The position numbers and the translations under genes were made by a program. Under the pieces are notes generated by a model. It was not told the origin of the DNA. It searched no databases and saw nothing but the letters and a program-made list of their open reading frames with translations. 64,000 bases of DNA from Flectonema sp. DT1601 (taxonomy: Eukaryota; Euglenozoa; Diplonemea; Diplonemida; Diplonemidae): the NCBI GenBank assembly GCA_964019425.1, contig OZ025817.1, positions 682,001-746,000 on the forward strand. Reading direction: 5' to 3'. How positions within the stretch are numbered: position 1 is the first letter of the stretch; each line of letters opens with the position of its first letter. Below, piece after piece: positions 1 to 11,337 of this stretch.

Positions 1-585
1 AGGAAAAGAAAATCACAGAGATGTTGGCAACTTAAACGAACTTGACATGAAGAACACTTCTGTTCTAATGGAAACGTTGTAAATAAGAGATGTCATACAA
101 AACACATTTCTCCGTCCAGATGTGCGAAGATAGCTACACAATCACTCAAAGACTTCAAAATAGAGGATTCAAATAATAATAATATAAAAAAAAAAAATTG
201 TAGTAATTTTTTTTTAATTGAAAAAAACAATAACATGAAAGGGGAAATAACTAAAAATTATTATTATTTTTTTTATTTCGCTTGGTCACATCAAAAAAAA
301 ACTGATATAAATAGTCTGCAGTGTCGTCATGTAGAACAGAAGCCAAGTTCAGGGAAACTGCTTTTTTTTTTTTTTTTTTTAATCCAAACACAAAAACACC
401 AAAAAAAAAAACGGAAAGAAGAAAACATAACAATCCGGACACAGAAGTGAACGTTCCTCCACATTAATTTGTATAAAAAGATTCCCTTTTTTTTTTTTTT
501 CTTTTTTTCTATTGAAAAAAACGTAACACGTTTTATTTGGACACACGACCCAACATTTGGCAGTTTCTGCCAAATGTGGTCAGCC

Positions 586-619
<34 letters not shown>

Positions 620-1298
620 CGTTCGATAATGCCACCCACAGCAACCCGGAGAAGCCTTCGTAGCTGCGATGGCTGTTTAGTCTTTCACTTTCAGAACAAA
701 AAACAAAAACCATTCAGAAGCCTTATATTTCGTGTGATCGCAAACAGTAATTACTGCCGCACATGGACACAAGATAACTTGACATAATAAATAGCAGCTC
801 TTAGTCTGAGTAGCTTCTTCGTTTTGTAGAATAATAATAATAATAAAAATATTAAAAAAAAACTTTAAAAAAAGAGCAAAAATGTGTCGTTCTGAATTTA
901 AGCTTAAATAGACTATTTTTTTTTTTTTTTTTTTTTTTTTGATTGATTTGAGCAATAAATTAACACTCTCTTAGAAAAGTTAATTCAAGTCATGTGTATC
1001 ATCGCCATTCAAGCGGCTATGTTAACAAGTCGCTGACATATGTTGGGCGATAGTATTCGGTTGCTAGTTAGATTCACTCAGAAAGTGAGTTTTTTTTTTT
1101 TTTTTTTTTTTTTGAAAATATGAAATGTACTACTATTTTAATTTTAAAAAAAAGAGAAAAAAAAAAGAAGAGGATTAAAAGTCAGTAAAGGAATTATCAA
1201 AAAAATTAAAAAAATATATAAAAATAAAAAACAGAATGAAATTCACGTGAAATACAGAAACAGATTTCCGTCTACAAAAAAAAAAAAAAAAAAACTAC
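1..1298. other. A/T-homopolymer-rich non-coding stretch at left edge
   Basis: No supportable gene. The stretch holds at least eight A or T runs of 12-24 bases, for example near 361-380, 594-619, 917-940 and 1089-1113. Short open frames here are made of Lys/Phe homopolymer translation. It lies downstream of the tentative small gene that ends at 1299, so part of it may be that gene's 3' UTR. Confidence 0.6.
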
Positions 1299-1543
1299 CT
1301 AGGGCGAGACATCCTTGCTCGATTGTAAAAAGCTAAGCACCTGTGATACAATACTGGTTTCTTGCGAATCACTACCTCCGCAAGGTATCTGAGTCACGTC
1401 AGCTGAAAGACTTTCAGCTTCAATCACACTTGAGTTGTTAAGCACCCAATTATCAATTGCATAAGTTGGTGTAGGTGCTGGTACTTCTCCCTGTGTTTGT
1501 TATTGGTAACAATGATCCTACAATTTCAAAACTTGTAATCTCA

Positions 1544-1577
<34 letters not shown>

Positions 1578-1625
1578 CTGAGAAAGACCAACAAACATCA
1601 TCGACGTCAGTATTCTAACCGCCAT
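1299..1625 (-). CDS. Tentative small two-exon protein, 78-79 aa, unknown
   Basis: Two short exons read in phase. Exon 1 (1625-1578) begins MAVRILTSMMFVG. Its donor GTATTT opens an 87-nt intron that contains a long T run and ends in ACACAG. Exon 2 (1490-1299) continues with GEVPAPTPTYAIDNW and ends at a TAG. The coding sequence is clearly less A/T-homopolymeric than its surroundings. An acceptor-like TTCTATTTCTCAG lies about 56 nt upstream of the ATG, separated from it by an A-run leader, as at other genes here. I recognise no domain. The N-terminus is hydrophobic and could be a short signal or anchor. An alternative is that these are the last two exons of a longer gene whose earlier exons I cannot resolve, because an acceptor-bounded stretch with open reading lies at about 1690-1780. 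Confidence 0.4.
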
Positions 1626-1638
1626 TGGTTTTGTTGTG

Positions 1639-1674
<36 letters not shown>

Positions 1675-2287
1675 CCCCCTCCTGAGAAATAGAATTAACG
1701 ACCATCACAGAAAAGTCACTCTGTGATGCCACACGACAAGAGTTCATCATCATGAGAGCAGTATTGGTATTCCTGTTTTTAAAAAAAAAAAAACTTTTTA
1801 AAAAAAAAAATTTAAAATAAATCACTTTAAATAAAATATTGAATACCAAACGAAAAAAAATAATACGAAATAACACGTCTGCCTTGGTAGTAATAATAAA
1901 AAGAAAAAAGAAAATAAATAAATAAAATAAACAAATTAGAGGGTGTGTAATTAATTAATTTTTTTAAAAAAACCAAACAGACGACGTGTTACCAATTAAA
2001 AAAAAATAAACTTTTTTTTTTTTTAATAAAAGCCTATTTAGAGAGGAAGAGAGAGGGGAAAAAAAAAGAGATGGTAAAAATAATGTACTCCAGATAACGA
2101 TGTAAATGAAAAATGGGATTTCTTTTCTTTTTCTCAATTTCACACACATTTAATTACATAAAAAAAAAAAAAAAAAAAAGCGTTTTTAGTGAAAACCAAA
2201 ACACTGCCCACAGCAATTAGCTACTTATTCTTCAGGAAAAGGTTAAGAAATAAACAGATAAGACAAAAAAAAAAAAAAAAAGTAATC
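1626..2287. other. Intergenic region, 662 bp, homopolymer-rich
   Basis: Lies between the KH-domain gene upstream in transcription and the small gene downstream. T runs at about 1643-1674 and A runs at about 2160-2178 and 2266-2280 dominate. A possible exon fragment at about 1690-1780 follows a CAG acceptor, but its continuation runs into polyA-encoded lysines, so I did not annotate it. Confidence 0.5.
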
Positions 2288-3714
2288 TCAGACATTCATA
2301 CAAGGAAGCTGTAAATTTTGGAGTTTAATACACCTTTCTCCAAGGCGTTCCTCGGACATGCGAACGACTATTCTCCCGCTTGCTTCTAACTCCCCTTCAA
2401 ATCCTGTTATGATGCCTTGCTTACCATTTAGTTCCATCGCACCTTTGCTTTTCATGCCAGTGATGACTACACGATCACCTCTCTTGTATCCCTGTTTTAT
2501 GTTGTATAATTTAGAAACAAAAAAACAAAAAGTTTAAAAAATCTAAAATAACAAAAAAAAAACAAACCGATTCATGCCACCTTTTTGAAAATAAATTCGA
2601 CTCCAACAATTCAATAACAGCAGCCTTGCCTCTTTCTATATCTTCTGGGGGACCAATTACCCTAACTGGTGAGTCTGGAGGATCCTGAGTGTTTGTTTGT
2701 TTTTTTAAGCTGTTTTTTTTTTTTTTGCATGAAATCGCCATTTTACCAAAAATTTATAATATGATCATACCTCCTTTTTTGGTACTTTAAATACGACTGT
2801 CGTTACAACTTTTTGGAGCCGTTGTAAATTACAACCACCTCTTCCTATGATAAGTCCTACGTGTTCAGGTGGAACAGGAACCTGTTGTTGTTGTGTTGTG
2901 GAAATAGATCCTGACTTACCGAAAACACAATAATCAAGAAGAATAAGCATACCTCACCAATAACTCTCACACCTAAACACATCTCACAGAGACTGTATAG
3001 GCAGTGTTGACAGTGGTGGAATTGTGGTTGGTCAAGAGCACCACATCCAACACATGTCACGATAGATTCATCTGTTAAAGTATCAATATGTAAGGGCCCT
3101 TGTGATAAGATGTGACCTTTTCTGCATTGCCGTACATCAGAAGTCTCCGCGTGATGTACTGGAAGCTCATTGCGAGTTCCTTTTACTTTTTTACGCTTGA
3201 TTTCATTCCTTACAACAGGTTGAGTCTGATAACTATTATGAACTGCATTACAGATGTGAGAATTGACATTTGCTCCACATTGACTGCTCTGGTCGAGTAG
3301 TACTTCAGAATTACGTCGTTTTCTGAATACAGAAGACGAAGCGATGACACTCTGAACATTATCGAGTAGCTCTTTCTCAGCAGGACTGACTACAGTGAAT
3401 CCAACTGCGGAGTTTAGTTCGACTATCTGTTCTGGTGTTGCCATCGCTAAAAGTTCCAACGCGTAATTAATTAAAGTTTCTTTTTCTACATGTGCAGTCG
3501 CACCAACAATCATATCCGTCGTTAACATCTCTGGATTCCTTGAATAACCTGTCCTGTCACAGTATATATCCCATTTGTTCTTCCATGCTGCATCTCTCAT
3601 TTTCATCTGAGCCTCTCGCACGCTATCTCTTTTGTATGGATCGTGCCTGGCATGTCCAAAGTCGAGACCCAAAGCGTTCAGCATGTCATTTGGTACACCT
3701 GCGATACGACCCAT
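2288..3714 (-). CDS. Zinc-binding, KH and SH3-like domain protein (putative RNA-binding), four exons
   Basis: Four exons (3714-2953, 2881-2771, 2684-2568, 2491-2288) join in phase to about 397 aa. Residues 1-110 form a helical region unknown to me. About residues 205-250 carry a Cys/His cluster (CRKGHIL, CVGC, HHCQHC, SLCEMC) that looks like a ZZ- or treble-clef-type zinc site. Exons 2 and 3 encode a KH-type RNA-binding fold with the loop GLIIGRGG, interrupted by an intron. The last exon starts GYKRGDRVVITG and has the look of a small SH3/KOW-like barrel. Introns have GTATGC, GTATGA and GTTTGT donors. A pyrimidine tract ending in TTCAG lies about 20 nt before the ATG. The KH domain suggests single-stranded RNA binding. 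It is not a canonical SF1/BBP, because the helix-hairpin and CCHC knuckles of SF1 are missing. Function beyond RNA binding is unknown. Confidence 0.75.
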
Positions 3715-4104
3715 TTTTTTATTATTATTAAAGCTGAATTGATAAATAAAAATAAAAAAACTGATAACGGAATATTATTATACAGGTTCTTGCTTTTTTT
3801 CACTGATTTAAGTTGGTTTGGTTTCTCCTTATCATTTCCATTTGCCACTGACCATTTAAAATGAATAAAACCATTCAGACTATCATTGAACGCAGACAGG
3901 ATCCTGTCGCAAATGTGGGGGAGAATAAGTCATAATTTCTTATAAGAAATATCAGTTTTCAATTTGAAATAGTTTCTTCTCTGACTATGTCGGTGCAAAA
4001 ACTAAAACCATTAACAGGGATAGGGTAAATAAATCTGTCAAAATAAGCGTCCGGAAAAAGCTAGCCTGCGGCACGCATAAGGAGAGAAGAAAAGAAAAAA
4101 ACGG
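3715..4104. other. Intergenic region, 390 bp
   Basis: Separates the polyQ-ended gene from the KH gene. It is less homopolymeric than other spacers and includes the acceptor-like tract at 3734-3760. No other structure was seen. Confidence 0.5.
3734..3760 (-). promoter_or_regulatory. Pyrimidine tract plus AG before the KH gene (putative trans-splice or 5'UTR acceptor)
   Basis: On the minus strand a run of T with A interruptions ends in CAATTCAG about 20 nt upstream of the ATG at 3714. This resembles a splice acceptor with no upstream coding exon. It could receive a spliced leader or end a 5' UTR intron. Confidence 0.4.
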
Positions 4105-5529
4105 TTAGTCATCTTGTTGATGTTGTTGTTGTTGCTGCTGCTGCTGCTTGGCGGCAGCCACTCGAATCAGTTCTCTTGTCTTTTCCTCTTGTATTTCAAC
4201 TGCTTCTTTACAAGCAGCGGCTAGGGTAACATCATTCGCTGGATCTTCGTACAGTGTAAGTGCGGCAAGAGCTGACGACGCATGAAAAACATGATTACAA
4301 ACAGTTATGGCAATGCTAGAGGAATACGCTTTAGTTCCGAACTCTTCCTTATTAATTAAACTTCTATATTCAGGATGAACAACCTCTAGTACTTGCATTG
4401 CCCTAAAAGCTGACGACCCATGCTGTGATGCAGTCAATTCCAAATACTGCTCAGCATGTTGTTTTAGTATTCCTTTTCCTGTTAGCTCTTCAACATGAGA
4501 CTCGTGTTGCTGTTCAATTCGACCACATTTTTTTTTTAAAGCAGAATGAACCATTTTTTCCAGAGTAGAAAACGTTCCATGATACGATCCTGTATCACCC
4601 TTACCAATAAATTTTCGCAGTTCCCTGACATCAGCCTTTTCGATCGTCTCTGTTAGGTCAGCTACTAAGTCCGTTGAAGTCGGTCTTTTGATAGTTTGAG
4701 GCTGAAGTGTTCTAATTATATGTTGTTGGTGTTCTCCGCATTGCGAAATATCAGTCTCACTGCTGTGAGAAGCGGTGTGTGCTATCTTGTGGATTAAACT
4801 TTCTGCTGATGTTTTTAAAGAATATGCGGCTCTCGGAGAAAACAAAATCCCATACCGAGGTAACAGGTTTATGTCTCCAACGATTGATCCGAATTTTCTC
4901 TCGTCTAAAGTACAAAATTCATTTTTAACGAGAATCGAACTGAGGGATTTTGACGACATGAATTCCTCATTCTTTGGATCCAACAAATAAACTTTATTAG
5001 ACGAGAGGGTGTAGATGTAATTTCTCAAATGAAAACTTGGATCCTTAACGGAATAACTGGTACCAGAACGAGGATCATACTGACCTCCCATGGAAGGATG
5101 ACCCACTGGTAGTACGGGTGATGTCGTAGAATGTCTGTACTCAATGGGAAATTCCTTTGCGTGGAAAACAAGAGTACAATCCTCGTCACTGACCATCATG
5201 TGGCAGTGAGTCATGTCAAACTTTTCGAGGGTTACTTCAACTGGTGAGCTTTCAATTATTTTATGAAATATCGATTTTAAAAATTTCTCTATCTTAAGTG
5301 ACCTCAATTTTAAACATCTTCCCCCGGAAACTACTCTTTTCATTTCTTCATCAATATCAATAATTACATTGACAAATGTTTCCTCAAAGACTGGTGAATC
5401 CCCATCCCAGTCTTTACTATATTTTATGAATTCATCGGGCGGATCTACGGCTATTGTTCCCAAGTCGGTAATCCACGGTGCTCCATTATGGATTTCTTGT
5501 AATAATTGTGATACTGGGCAGTCTGTCAT
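4105..5529 (-). CDS. Unknown intronless 474-aa protein with C-terminal polyglutamine
   Basis: A single open frame from ATG to stop with normal codon complexity and no introns. The product is soluble, without a signal peptide or membrane segment. The N-terminal 110 residues are acidic and mixed. A middle part (about 150-260) has beta-rich character (SFHLRNYIYTLSSNKVYLLD, then NLLPRYGILFSPRAAY). The C-terminal third is mostly helical and ends in nine consecutive glutamines plus HQQDD, encoded by a CAG/CAA repeat at about 4113-4150. I do not recognise the family. An A-rich leader sits directly before the ATG. That it is a real gene is supported by its length and by its strand agreeing with all neighbours. 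Confidence 0.75.
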   Translation of the reverse strand: MTDCPVSQLLQEIHNGAPWITDLGTIAVDPPDEFIKYSKDWDGDSPVFEETFVNVIIDIDEEMKRVVSGGRCLKLRSLKIEKFLKSIFHKIIESSPVEVTLEKFDMTHCHMMVSDEDCTLVFHAKEFPIEYRHSTTSPVLPVGHPSMGGQYDPRSGTSYSVKDPSFHLRNYIYTLSSNKVYLLDPKNEEFMSSKSLSSILVKNEFCTLDERKFGSIVGDINLLPRYGILFSPRAAYSLKTSAESLIHKIAHTASHSSETDISQCGEHQQHIIRTLQPQTIKRPTSTDLVADLTETIEKADVRELRKFIGKGDTGSYHGTFSTLEKMVHSALKKKCGRIEQQHESHVEELTGKGILKQHAEQYLELTASQHGSSAFRAMQVLEVVHPEYRSLINKEEFGTKAYSSSIAITVCNHVFHASSALAALTLYEDPANDVTLAAACKEAVEIQEEKTRELIRVAAAKQQQQQQQQHQQDD

Positions 5530-6590
5530 TTTGTTTCTTTTTTTTTTTTTTTTAAAATTGAACCTGGTGCCTGGTTACGAGATGATTTTATTTTTTTGTG
5601 TTGGAAAAATTAATAATAATAATTAACCGTCTGCTTGTAATGCTGTTTAAAATGTATGAAAAAAAAAAAAAGAACGTACGACACAAACTACACAAACATA
5701 TAGCAGCAAAGCTGCTCCGAAACCCGTTCAAAAATCACCACTTTGCAGCAGGGTAACCACCTCTATGTGGGAGGCACTTTATTAAGGTGGTAAAGAGCCT
5801 GTTTATTCTATTTTTTTTTTTTTTTTCTGACTGGTCAGAGACAACAAAAGAACAATCTAGGAGGGTAATGGCTGCTGATTCCTTTTGATTCTCACTTTAA
5901 AATGCCAGCACAATGTTTACGGTGTATTTTGAAAAAAAAAAAAGTAAAAAAAAAAAACTACACCGAATGTAGTCGGGTAGGGACCGTGGATGAAAAAAAG
6001 AAAAAACTCTCTAAATAAAAAACACAGGTATAAGCAAAAATGAAAAAAGCCTACTGGATTTTTTATATTTGTTTGTTTGTTCGTTTGTTTGTTTTTTTTT
6101 TTTCCTTCTTAAAAAAAAATTCCAGAAAAGTAACAGGGATAGGGTGAAAAATAATAATTAAAAAAAGAGGGAAAAAAAAAAAAAGGATTCTAAAATAAGG
6201 AAAAGCAACCCACGCACAAGCAATAACAAACTCTCATCCGAATTTCATAACCAAGTCAGTAACCAATAAAAAACAGTTATATATAGTGCAGTAACGGAAA
6301 ACAACTCTAAGTCACTTACTGTTATCACAAAAAAAAAGATTGTGTTATCCAAAGAAAACAAAAACGATGAGAGTCTTCACACATGGCTAGGGGGCTATCT
6401 AAAGTGAAGAGAAGTGGCATAAGAGACAGGGATCGAAACACCAATTCCAAAATAAACCGTATAATAAAAAAATAGGGAAATTAAAAAAAAAAAGTACGAA
6501 ATCGTTCCAAAAGGAAAACCGATTTAACATCAAAGGCTGCTTCAAAGAGAAGCAAAGTTTACAACAAACACTTTGGCTTTAATAGTGGTT
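5530..6590. other. Intergenic region, about 1.06 kb
   Basis: Holds many A/T runs, a GTTT-type microsatellite near 6070-6095, and a GC-richer patch at 5700-5800 with a weak ACCACCT/AGGTGGT stem. No coding signal and no recognisable RNA gene. Confidence 0.5.
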
Positions 6591-8375
6591 TTAGAATCGA
6601 CGCATATTTTTAGGTTTATTAGCGAGAATGTTTTTACATTTTGGAATATGCCTATCTGCGACGTCAGGTGCAAACTTTCTACCACAATGTTGACAGGGTA
6701 CCCTCGTATCAACTGGTTCGGGTATCGATGCTAAGGCTGATGCGGGTAACTTACCACTTTCGACTTGACTAGCGATTCTATTATTCTTCATGGCTGCTTG
6801 AAATGCAGCATGTTGTTGTTTCCATTTTGATGCTTTTGCCGTTGCCGCAGCTGCTGTTGCTGCGGATGTCTTTCTGGTGTCTGGTTTCATAACTAATTGC
6901 TGGTCATCTAATTCACGTTGTTTACTTGTATCGAATACTCTTCTTGCTTTTTGTGATCCACAAGTCTTCGCGTGTCTCTTTAGAACTGATGACCTGAATG
7001 AACGTCCACACTGTTAGTTTGTTATTTATTGTTGTATACGATTAGACAAGAAGGAGAATGGAGGAAAAAGAAAACAATATCTTCCATACATTTCCACAAG
7101 GATACTGCTGCTCACTTTGCGCGTTCATTAGTTCTTCTTCAAAGCGATCTTGATCATTACCTGCTGAGAAAGATTCAACTTGAGCAGATGGATCTGGACA
7201 GTGAGGTTGTGATGAATATTGAGCACTTGAGTACGAGTCTCTTTCGTACATCGACTCAGGCTCCGGTGCAGGTACAGGTGCTGGTGTTGGTCTCTGTGGC
7301 TTACCTACGGTTTTACGACTCGCAGGTTTTGTTGATTTCGGAGCAACTTTTCTAACAGGAATCTGAGGAGGGGAAGGCTCATCCATAACTGGCATGGTAT
7401 CGGCACTATTCCATTCTGGTTTATCATCACGTGGTACTCTTACTCTTCCCTGTTGATATGGTCTAGAAGGTGTACTCTTAGTGGTGCATTTATTTATGAA
7501 TGCACTGTCATCTTCTGGTTCCCTATAAGTGATTTCCGTATCCATATTCCAACCATCGTCAGCAACCTGTAATTTTTTTTTTTTTTTTGAATCAGACCTT
7601 TGAATTAAAAAAAACAACAACTTGTTTAACAATAACATACCGCAGGCTTAGCGTGGATGTCGTCTTCGAATGCTGATGGAGGAGCGTTTTGATATGAACG
7701 GCTCTGAGCATCTTGTAGCTGAGAGTGCATTCTATTAGGATTGCTCAATGCATCCTGTTGTTGCTGTGGTTGCTGCTGATGTGCGTAGTTATCTTGAGGT
7801 GCGTTATGCGTCTTTGAACTTACCATCTTTGTGTGTGATGAAATATGCTCTCCTGAAGAAGGCATCTGATGTCCTTCTGCATCTTTTCCATACTTTTGAA
7901 ACGATTGCCATAGTTTCTTTGACTGATCGAGTGTGATTATACCAGCCTGTGATGGTTTTGTTTTTAAAAAAAAAAAAAAAAGACATCTTCAATATGAATA
8001 CCAAAAAAAAAAAGTACAAACTTCTACAGCCTTTAATAGACTTGATTCACCAACAAGAACTGATTGTACAGAATCAGGTTCAACAGTTTTATGACGCAGC
8101 GTACCTCCTAATTGATTGTTTATTGTAGAGCTAAGACCACTCCCTGTTGGAACAGGTGAGGAATAATCACCTGAAAACCCTCCCTGAACACTATTTCTGT
8201 GTAAAGATAATACTGGTGGTGATGGAGTTGGTGTGCTTGCATCATCGCAAGATGGTTTCTTTTCTCTTTCTCGTTCCATTCGAAGTTGCTTTGCTCTCTC
8301 CATTTGAGCTGCTTTCTTTGCAGCGTATGCTTGCACTATCTGCGCACCGGAATCGGAATACCGTCTGTTGATCAT
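6591..8375 (-). CDS. ZC2HC1-type double C2HC zinc-finger protein, four exons
   Basis: Exons 8375-8022, 7946-7641, 7566-7090 and 7010-6591 join in phase to about 518 aa. The first three exons encode a low-complexity region rich in Gln, Ser and Pro, including a QQQPQQQQ stretch and a Pro-Ala repeat near 7260-7290. The first C2HC finger is created only by splicing: exon 3 ends in YPCGN, exon 4 begins CGRSF, and the finger completes with H and C in KRHAKTC. The second finger is PCQHCGRKFAPDVADRHIPKC near the C-terminus. Paired C2HC fingers of this kind define the ZC2HC1 (FAM164) family, found widely in ciliated eukaryotes. The first-finger assignment supports donor GTATGG at about 7089, a less common donor here. 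A ciliary or centrosomal role is an inference from the family. Confidence 0.8.
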
Positions 8376-8513
8376 TTTATTGGAATTCTGACAGTGGTAT
8401 GGTGTTCCTGAGAGTGTGAAAAAATCATTTTCAGAACCACTCGGTTGTCGTTCCTTTCGGATCGTATTGAAGTCTTTCAGAAAATAAAAAGAAAACCAAA
8501 TAAAAAAATTCGG

Positions 8514-8544
<31 letters not shown>

Positions 8545-9149
8545 CTCCCTGGCTGGCGCCACGTTGTTTTTCATTTCCCCCTCTTCCACCCTTTCCTCAT
8601 GTTCTAAGCTGACAGAAAAGAACGCCAGCAGACGTGCAGATCAGCAAGCAGTTGAACAATAAAAAAAGATGAAAGAAGAGGGCTTTACACTACAGATAAA
8701 AAAGAGGGCAAAAACAAACAAATGCCAACGTTATATCAAAACCATCACATCAATGCGAACCCACACTTGGTGATTGTCCGTGTTGATGCACAGTTCTTCT
8801 TATTTAAAATTGTATTTTTTTTTTTTTATTTTTTTTTTTTTCGTTGTCTTCGTTTTTTGTTGTTTTTTTTTGTTGTTGTTTTTGTTGTTGTCAAAAAAAA
8901 TGAAAAAATCTGATTAAAACTTCAATGTGGCGACCAAAAAAAAAATAAAACTTTGTACCACTACTAAATAACGTTTTTTTTTTTTTTTTTTTTTTTTCTT
9001 TGTTTACCTTCCCTTCTTTCTGTAACACCCACAAGCCGACGTTAAACCCGATTCCCATTTTTATCCAAAAGACTTTGAAGTTGTCCCCCAAAAAGAGAGA
9101 GAGAAAGGGTTAAAACATCAGTAATATACAAAAAAGGGTTGGGGTACAT
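8376..9149. other. Intergenic region, about 770 bp
   Basis: Spacer between PCCA (upstream in transcription) and the ZC2HC1-type gene. It has T runs at about 8519-8544, 8816-8841 and 8973-8998, a GTT-rich patch at about 8855-8890, and a GA repeat near 9098-9106. No gene is supported. Confidence 0.5.
8408..8425 (-). promoter_or_regulatory. Pyrimidine tract plus AG before the ZC2HC1-type gene
   Basis: The minus strand reads TTTTTTCACACTCTCAG about 32 nt before the ATG at 8375, with a second CTGTCAG nearer the start. This is acceptor-like without an upstream coding exon. Confidence 0.4.
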
Positions 9150-11337
9150 TTATTCGAATTCGATAAGAATTTGTTCATCAGCGATTGTCTCTCCAGCCTT
9201 AACGTTTACAGACTTAACGACACCATCGATCGTTGAAAGTAGAGATTGCTGCATTTTCATTGCTTCCAAAATAAGCAACTCACTTCCTGCGTTCACACTG
9301 TCTCCTTCCTTGACAGCGACAGATACAACCTGTCCAGGCATAGGAGCGATAAGCATTTTTGAGGTATCGAGTTCGATGATAGGAGGCCTGTTTGTTGTTT
9401 TTTGTGCAACTCAGCAGCTCTGGCAGCAATTTGTGTAAAATATAAAATAAAACAATAACATACATCACAGGGAACAAGTCTGCCTGCATCTCAGTCATGA
9501 CCTTGACCGAGTATGGTGTACCCATGTACTGAAGCTCGTACTTCATTTCGTTACCACCAAGGAACTGAATGATTTCAGTCTTCGTTTGGTTGTTGATGGT
9601 CACGTCTGCCTTCAGGATAGATGAATGAGGAACCCATTGAACATTAGCAACGTCGACCTGTTTTTTGTGTTGTTTTGAATTGATAATAATAAAGTCACAC
9701 TTCTCTTTGACATCTTTCTCATTACATACCTCAGTACCATCAACGGTGACGGAGAAGCTTTCAGCAGTGTTGCGAATAACAGAAATCTTTGAGCTTTCTT
9801 CAGAGAGTTCAGTGACGTATGAAATTGATTGAACTGGTTTCATCTTACGACTGTTTTCAATAATCAAACGAACGATACCAGCTGTAGCTCTTACTGTGGT
9901 ATCTTCAACAGATGTGAGAACGTGTCCAGCGAACCCTTCAGGGTAAGCCAGAGGTAAGTAGTTTGTTGAGATATCTCCTGAAAGGTAGTTGTCACACGTT
10001 AAGATATCTCTGAGTAAAGCGATATTATGTTTAACTCCTCTAACAACATATTGATCAAGTGCTGTGTTCATTCTGTTAATACATTCATCACGAGTTGGAG
10101 CGTGAGTGATAAGCTTACAGATCATCGGGTCGTAGTAAACACTAATTTCAGAACCTTCAATAATACCTGAATCCACTCTCACACCTTCACCAACAGGTTC
10201 TACGTACTTGTTAAGTCTACCAATGGATGGAGCGTAGTTCTTGGTAGGGTCTTCAGCGTACACACGACACTCAGTTGCGTGTCCATTAATCTTAATCTCG
10301 TCTTGGGTTACTGATAGAGGAAGACCTCTTGCCGCGCGAATCATTTGCTCAACAAGATCAAGTCCAGTAATCTCTTCAGTGATTGGGTGCTCAACCTGAA
10401 GACGGGTGTTCATTTCTAAGAAGTAGAAGTTCTTGTTTGCATCGCAAAGCATTTCAACAGTTCCAGCAGTGTGGTAGTTTACTGATCTCGCGAGAGCAAC
10501 AGCCTGCTCACCCATGGCCTGGCGAGTTGCTGGATCAATAAATGGAGAAGGAGCTTCCTCAATAACTTTCTGATTTCTTCTTTGAATTGAACATTCTCTC
10601 TCTGGAAGGTAAAGAATGTTACCCAACTTGTCACCAATTACTTGGATTTCAATATGACGAGGGTTGTCGATGAATTTTTCTACCAACATACGATCATCAC
10701 CAAATGATGAAAGTGCTTCTCTCTTTGCTGCGTCCCATTCAACAGAAGCTTCTTCTTTGTTCCATGCGATACGAAGACCCTTACCACCTCCACCAGCTGA
10801 TGCCTTTATCATAATTGGGTAGCCGATTTCTTCAGCGGCAGTGAACATGTCTTCCTTGGTGGCAATTTCTCCGTCGATACCCGGAATACAGCTGACGCCT
10901 GCTCCCTTTGCGAGAAGCTTTGATTGGATCTTGTCACCCATTGCTTGAATAGCTTCACCAGTAGGTCCAATGAATTCAACATTTTGAGCTGCTAAGGCTT
11001 TGCTGAACTCAGCGTTCTCAGACAAGAATCCATATCCAGGATGGACTGAATCAGCTCCCGTGTCAGTACATGCCTGAAGAAGTCTGTCCATTCTGAGGTA
11101 ACTGTCTCTACTTTGTTCAGTTCCCACATAAACCGACTCATCCGCAAAGGAAACGTGCTTTGAGTATCTGTCAGCAGAACTGTACACAGCAACAGTCTTT
11201 ATTCCTAATTTTCTACATGTTTCAATAACTCTGCATGCGATCTCACCTCTGTTAGCAATTAATACTTTCTTAAAGTATTGAGTGTCATTAACAACCTTTG
11301 AGGCTGCTCTTCTTTGTAAGAAACTCACTCTTTTCAT
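9150..11337 (-). CDS. PCCA: Propionyl-CoA carboxylase alpha subunit, mitochondrial
   Basis: The ATP-dependent biotin carboxylase and biotin-carrier subunit that, with the beta subunit, turns propionyl-CoA into methylmalonyl-CoA in the matrix. Three exons (11337-9730, 9657-9464, 9387-9150) give about 679 aa, normal for the family. Residues 1-22 are a basic, Ser/Arg-rich presequence. The biotin carboxylase part has KVLIANRGEIACRV, the glycine-rich ATP loop SAGGGGKG, EMNTRLQVEHP and RVYAEDP. The BT-like linker follows, and the carrier domain ends with EAMKM, whose Lys (about residue 645) sits 35 residues from the C-terminus. The YAPSIGRL and VYYDPMICKL segments favour PCCA over methylcrotonyl- or acetyl-CoA carboxylase. 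The 72-nt first intron (9658-9729) is a multiple of three with no stop, so it could be mistaken for coding; its residues are lysine-rich and foreign to the family. Confidence 0.95.

Noticed and set aside
2288-3714. Splicing factor 1/branchpoint-binding protein
   Set aside because: A KH domain is present, but the SF1 helix-hairpin and zinc knuckles are absent and the N-terminus carries a different zinc cluster.
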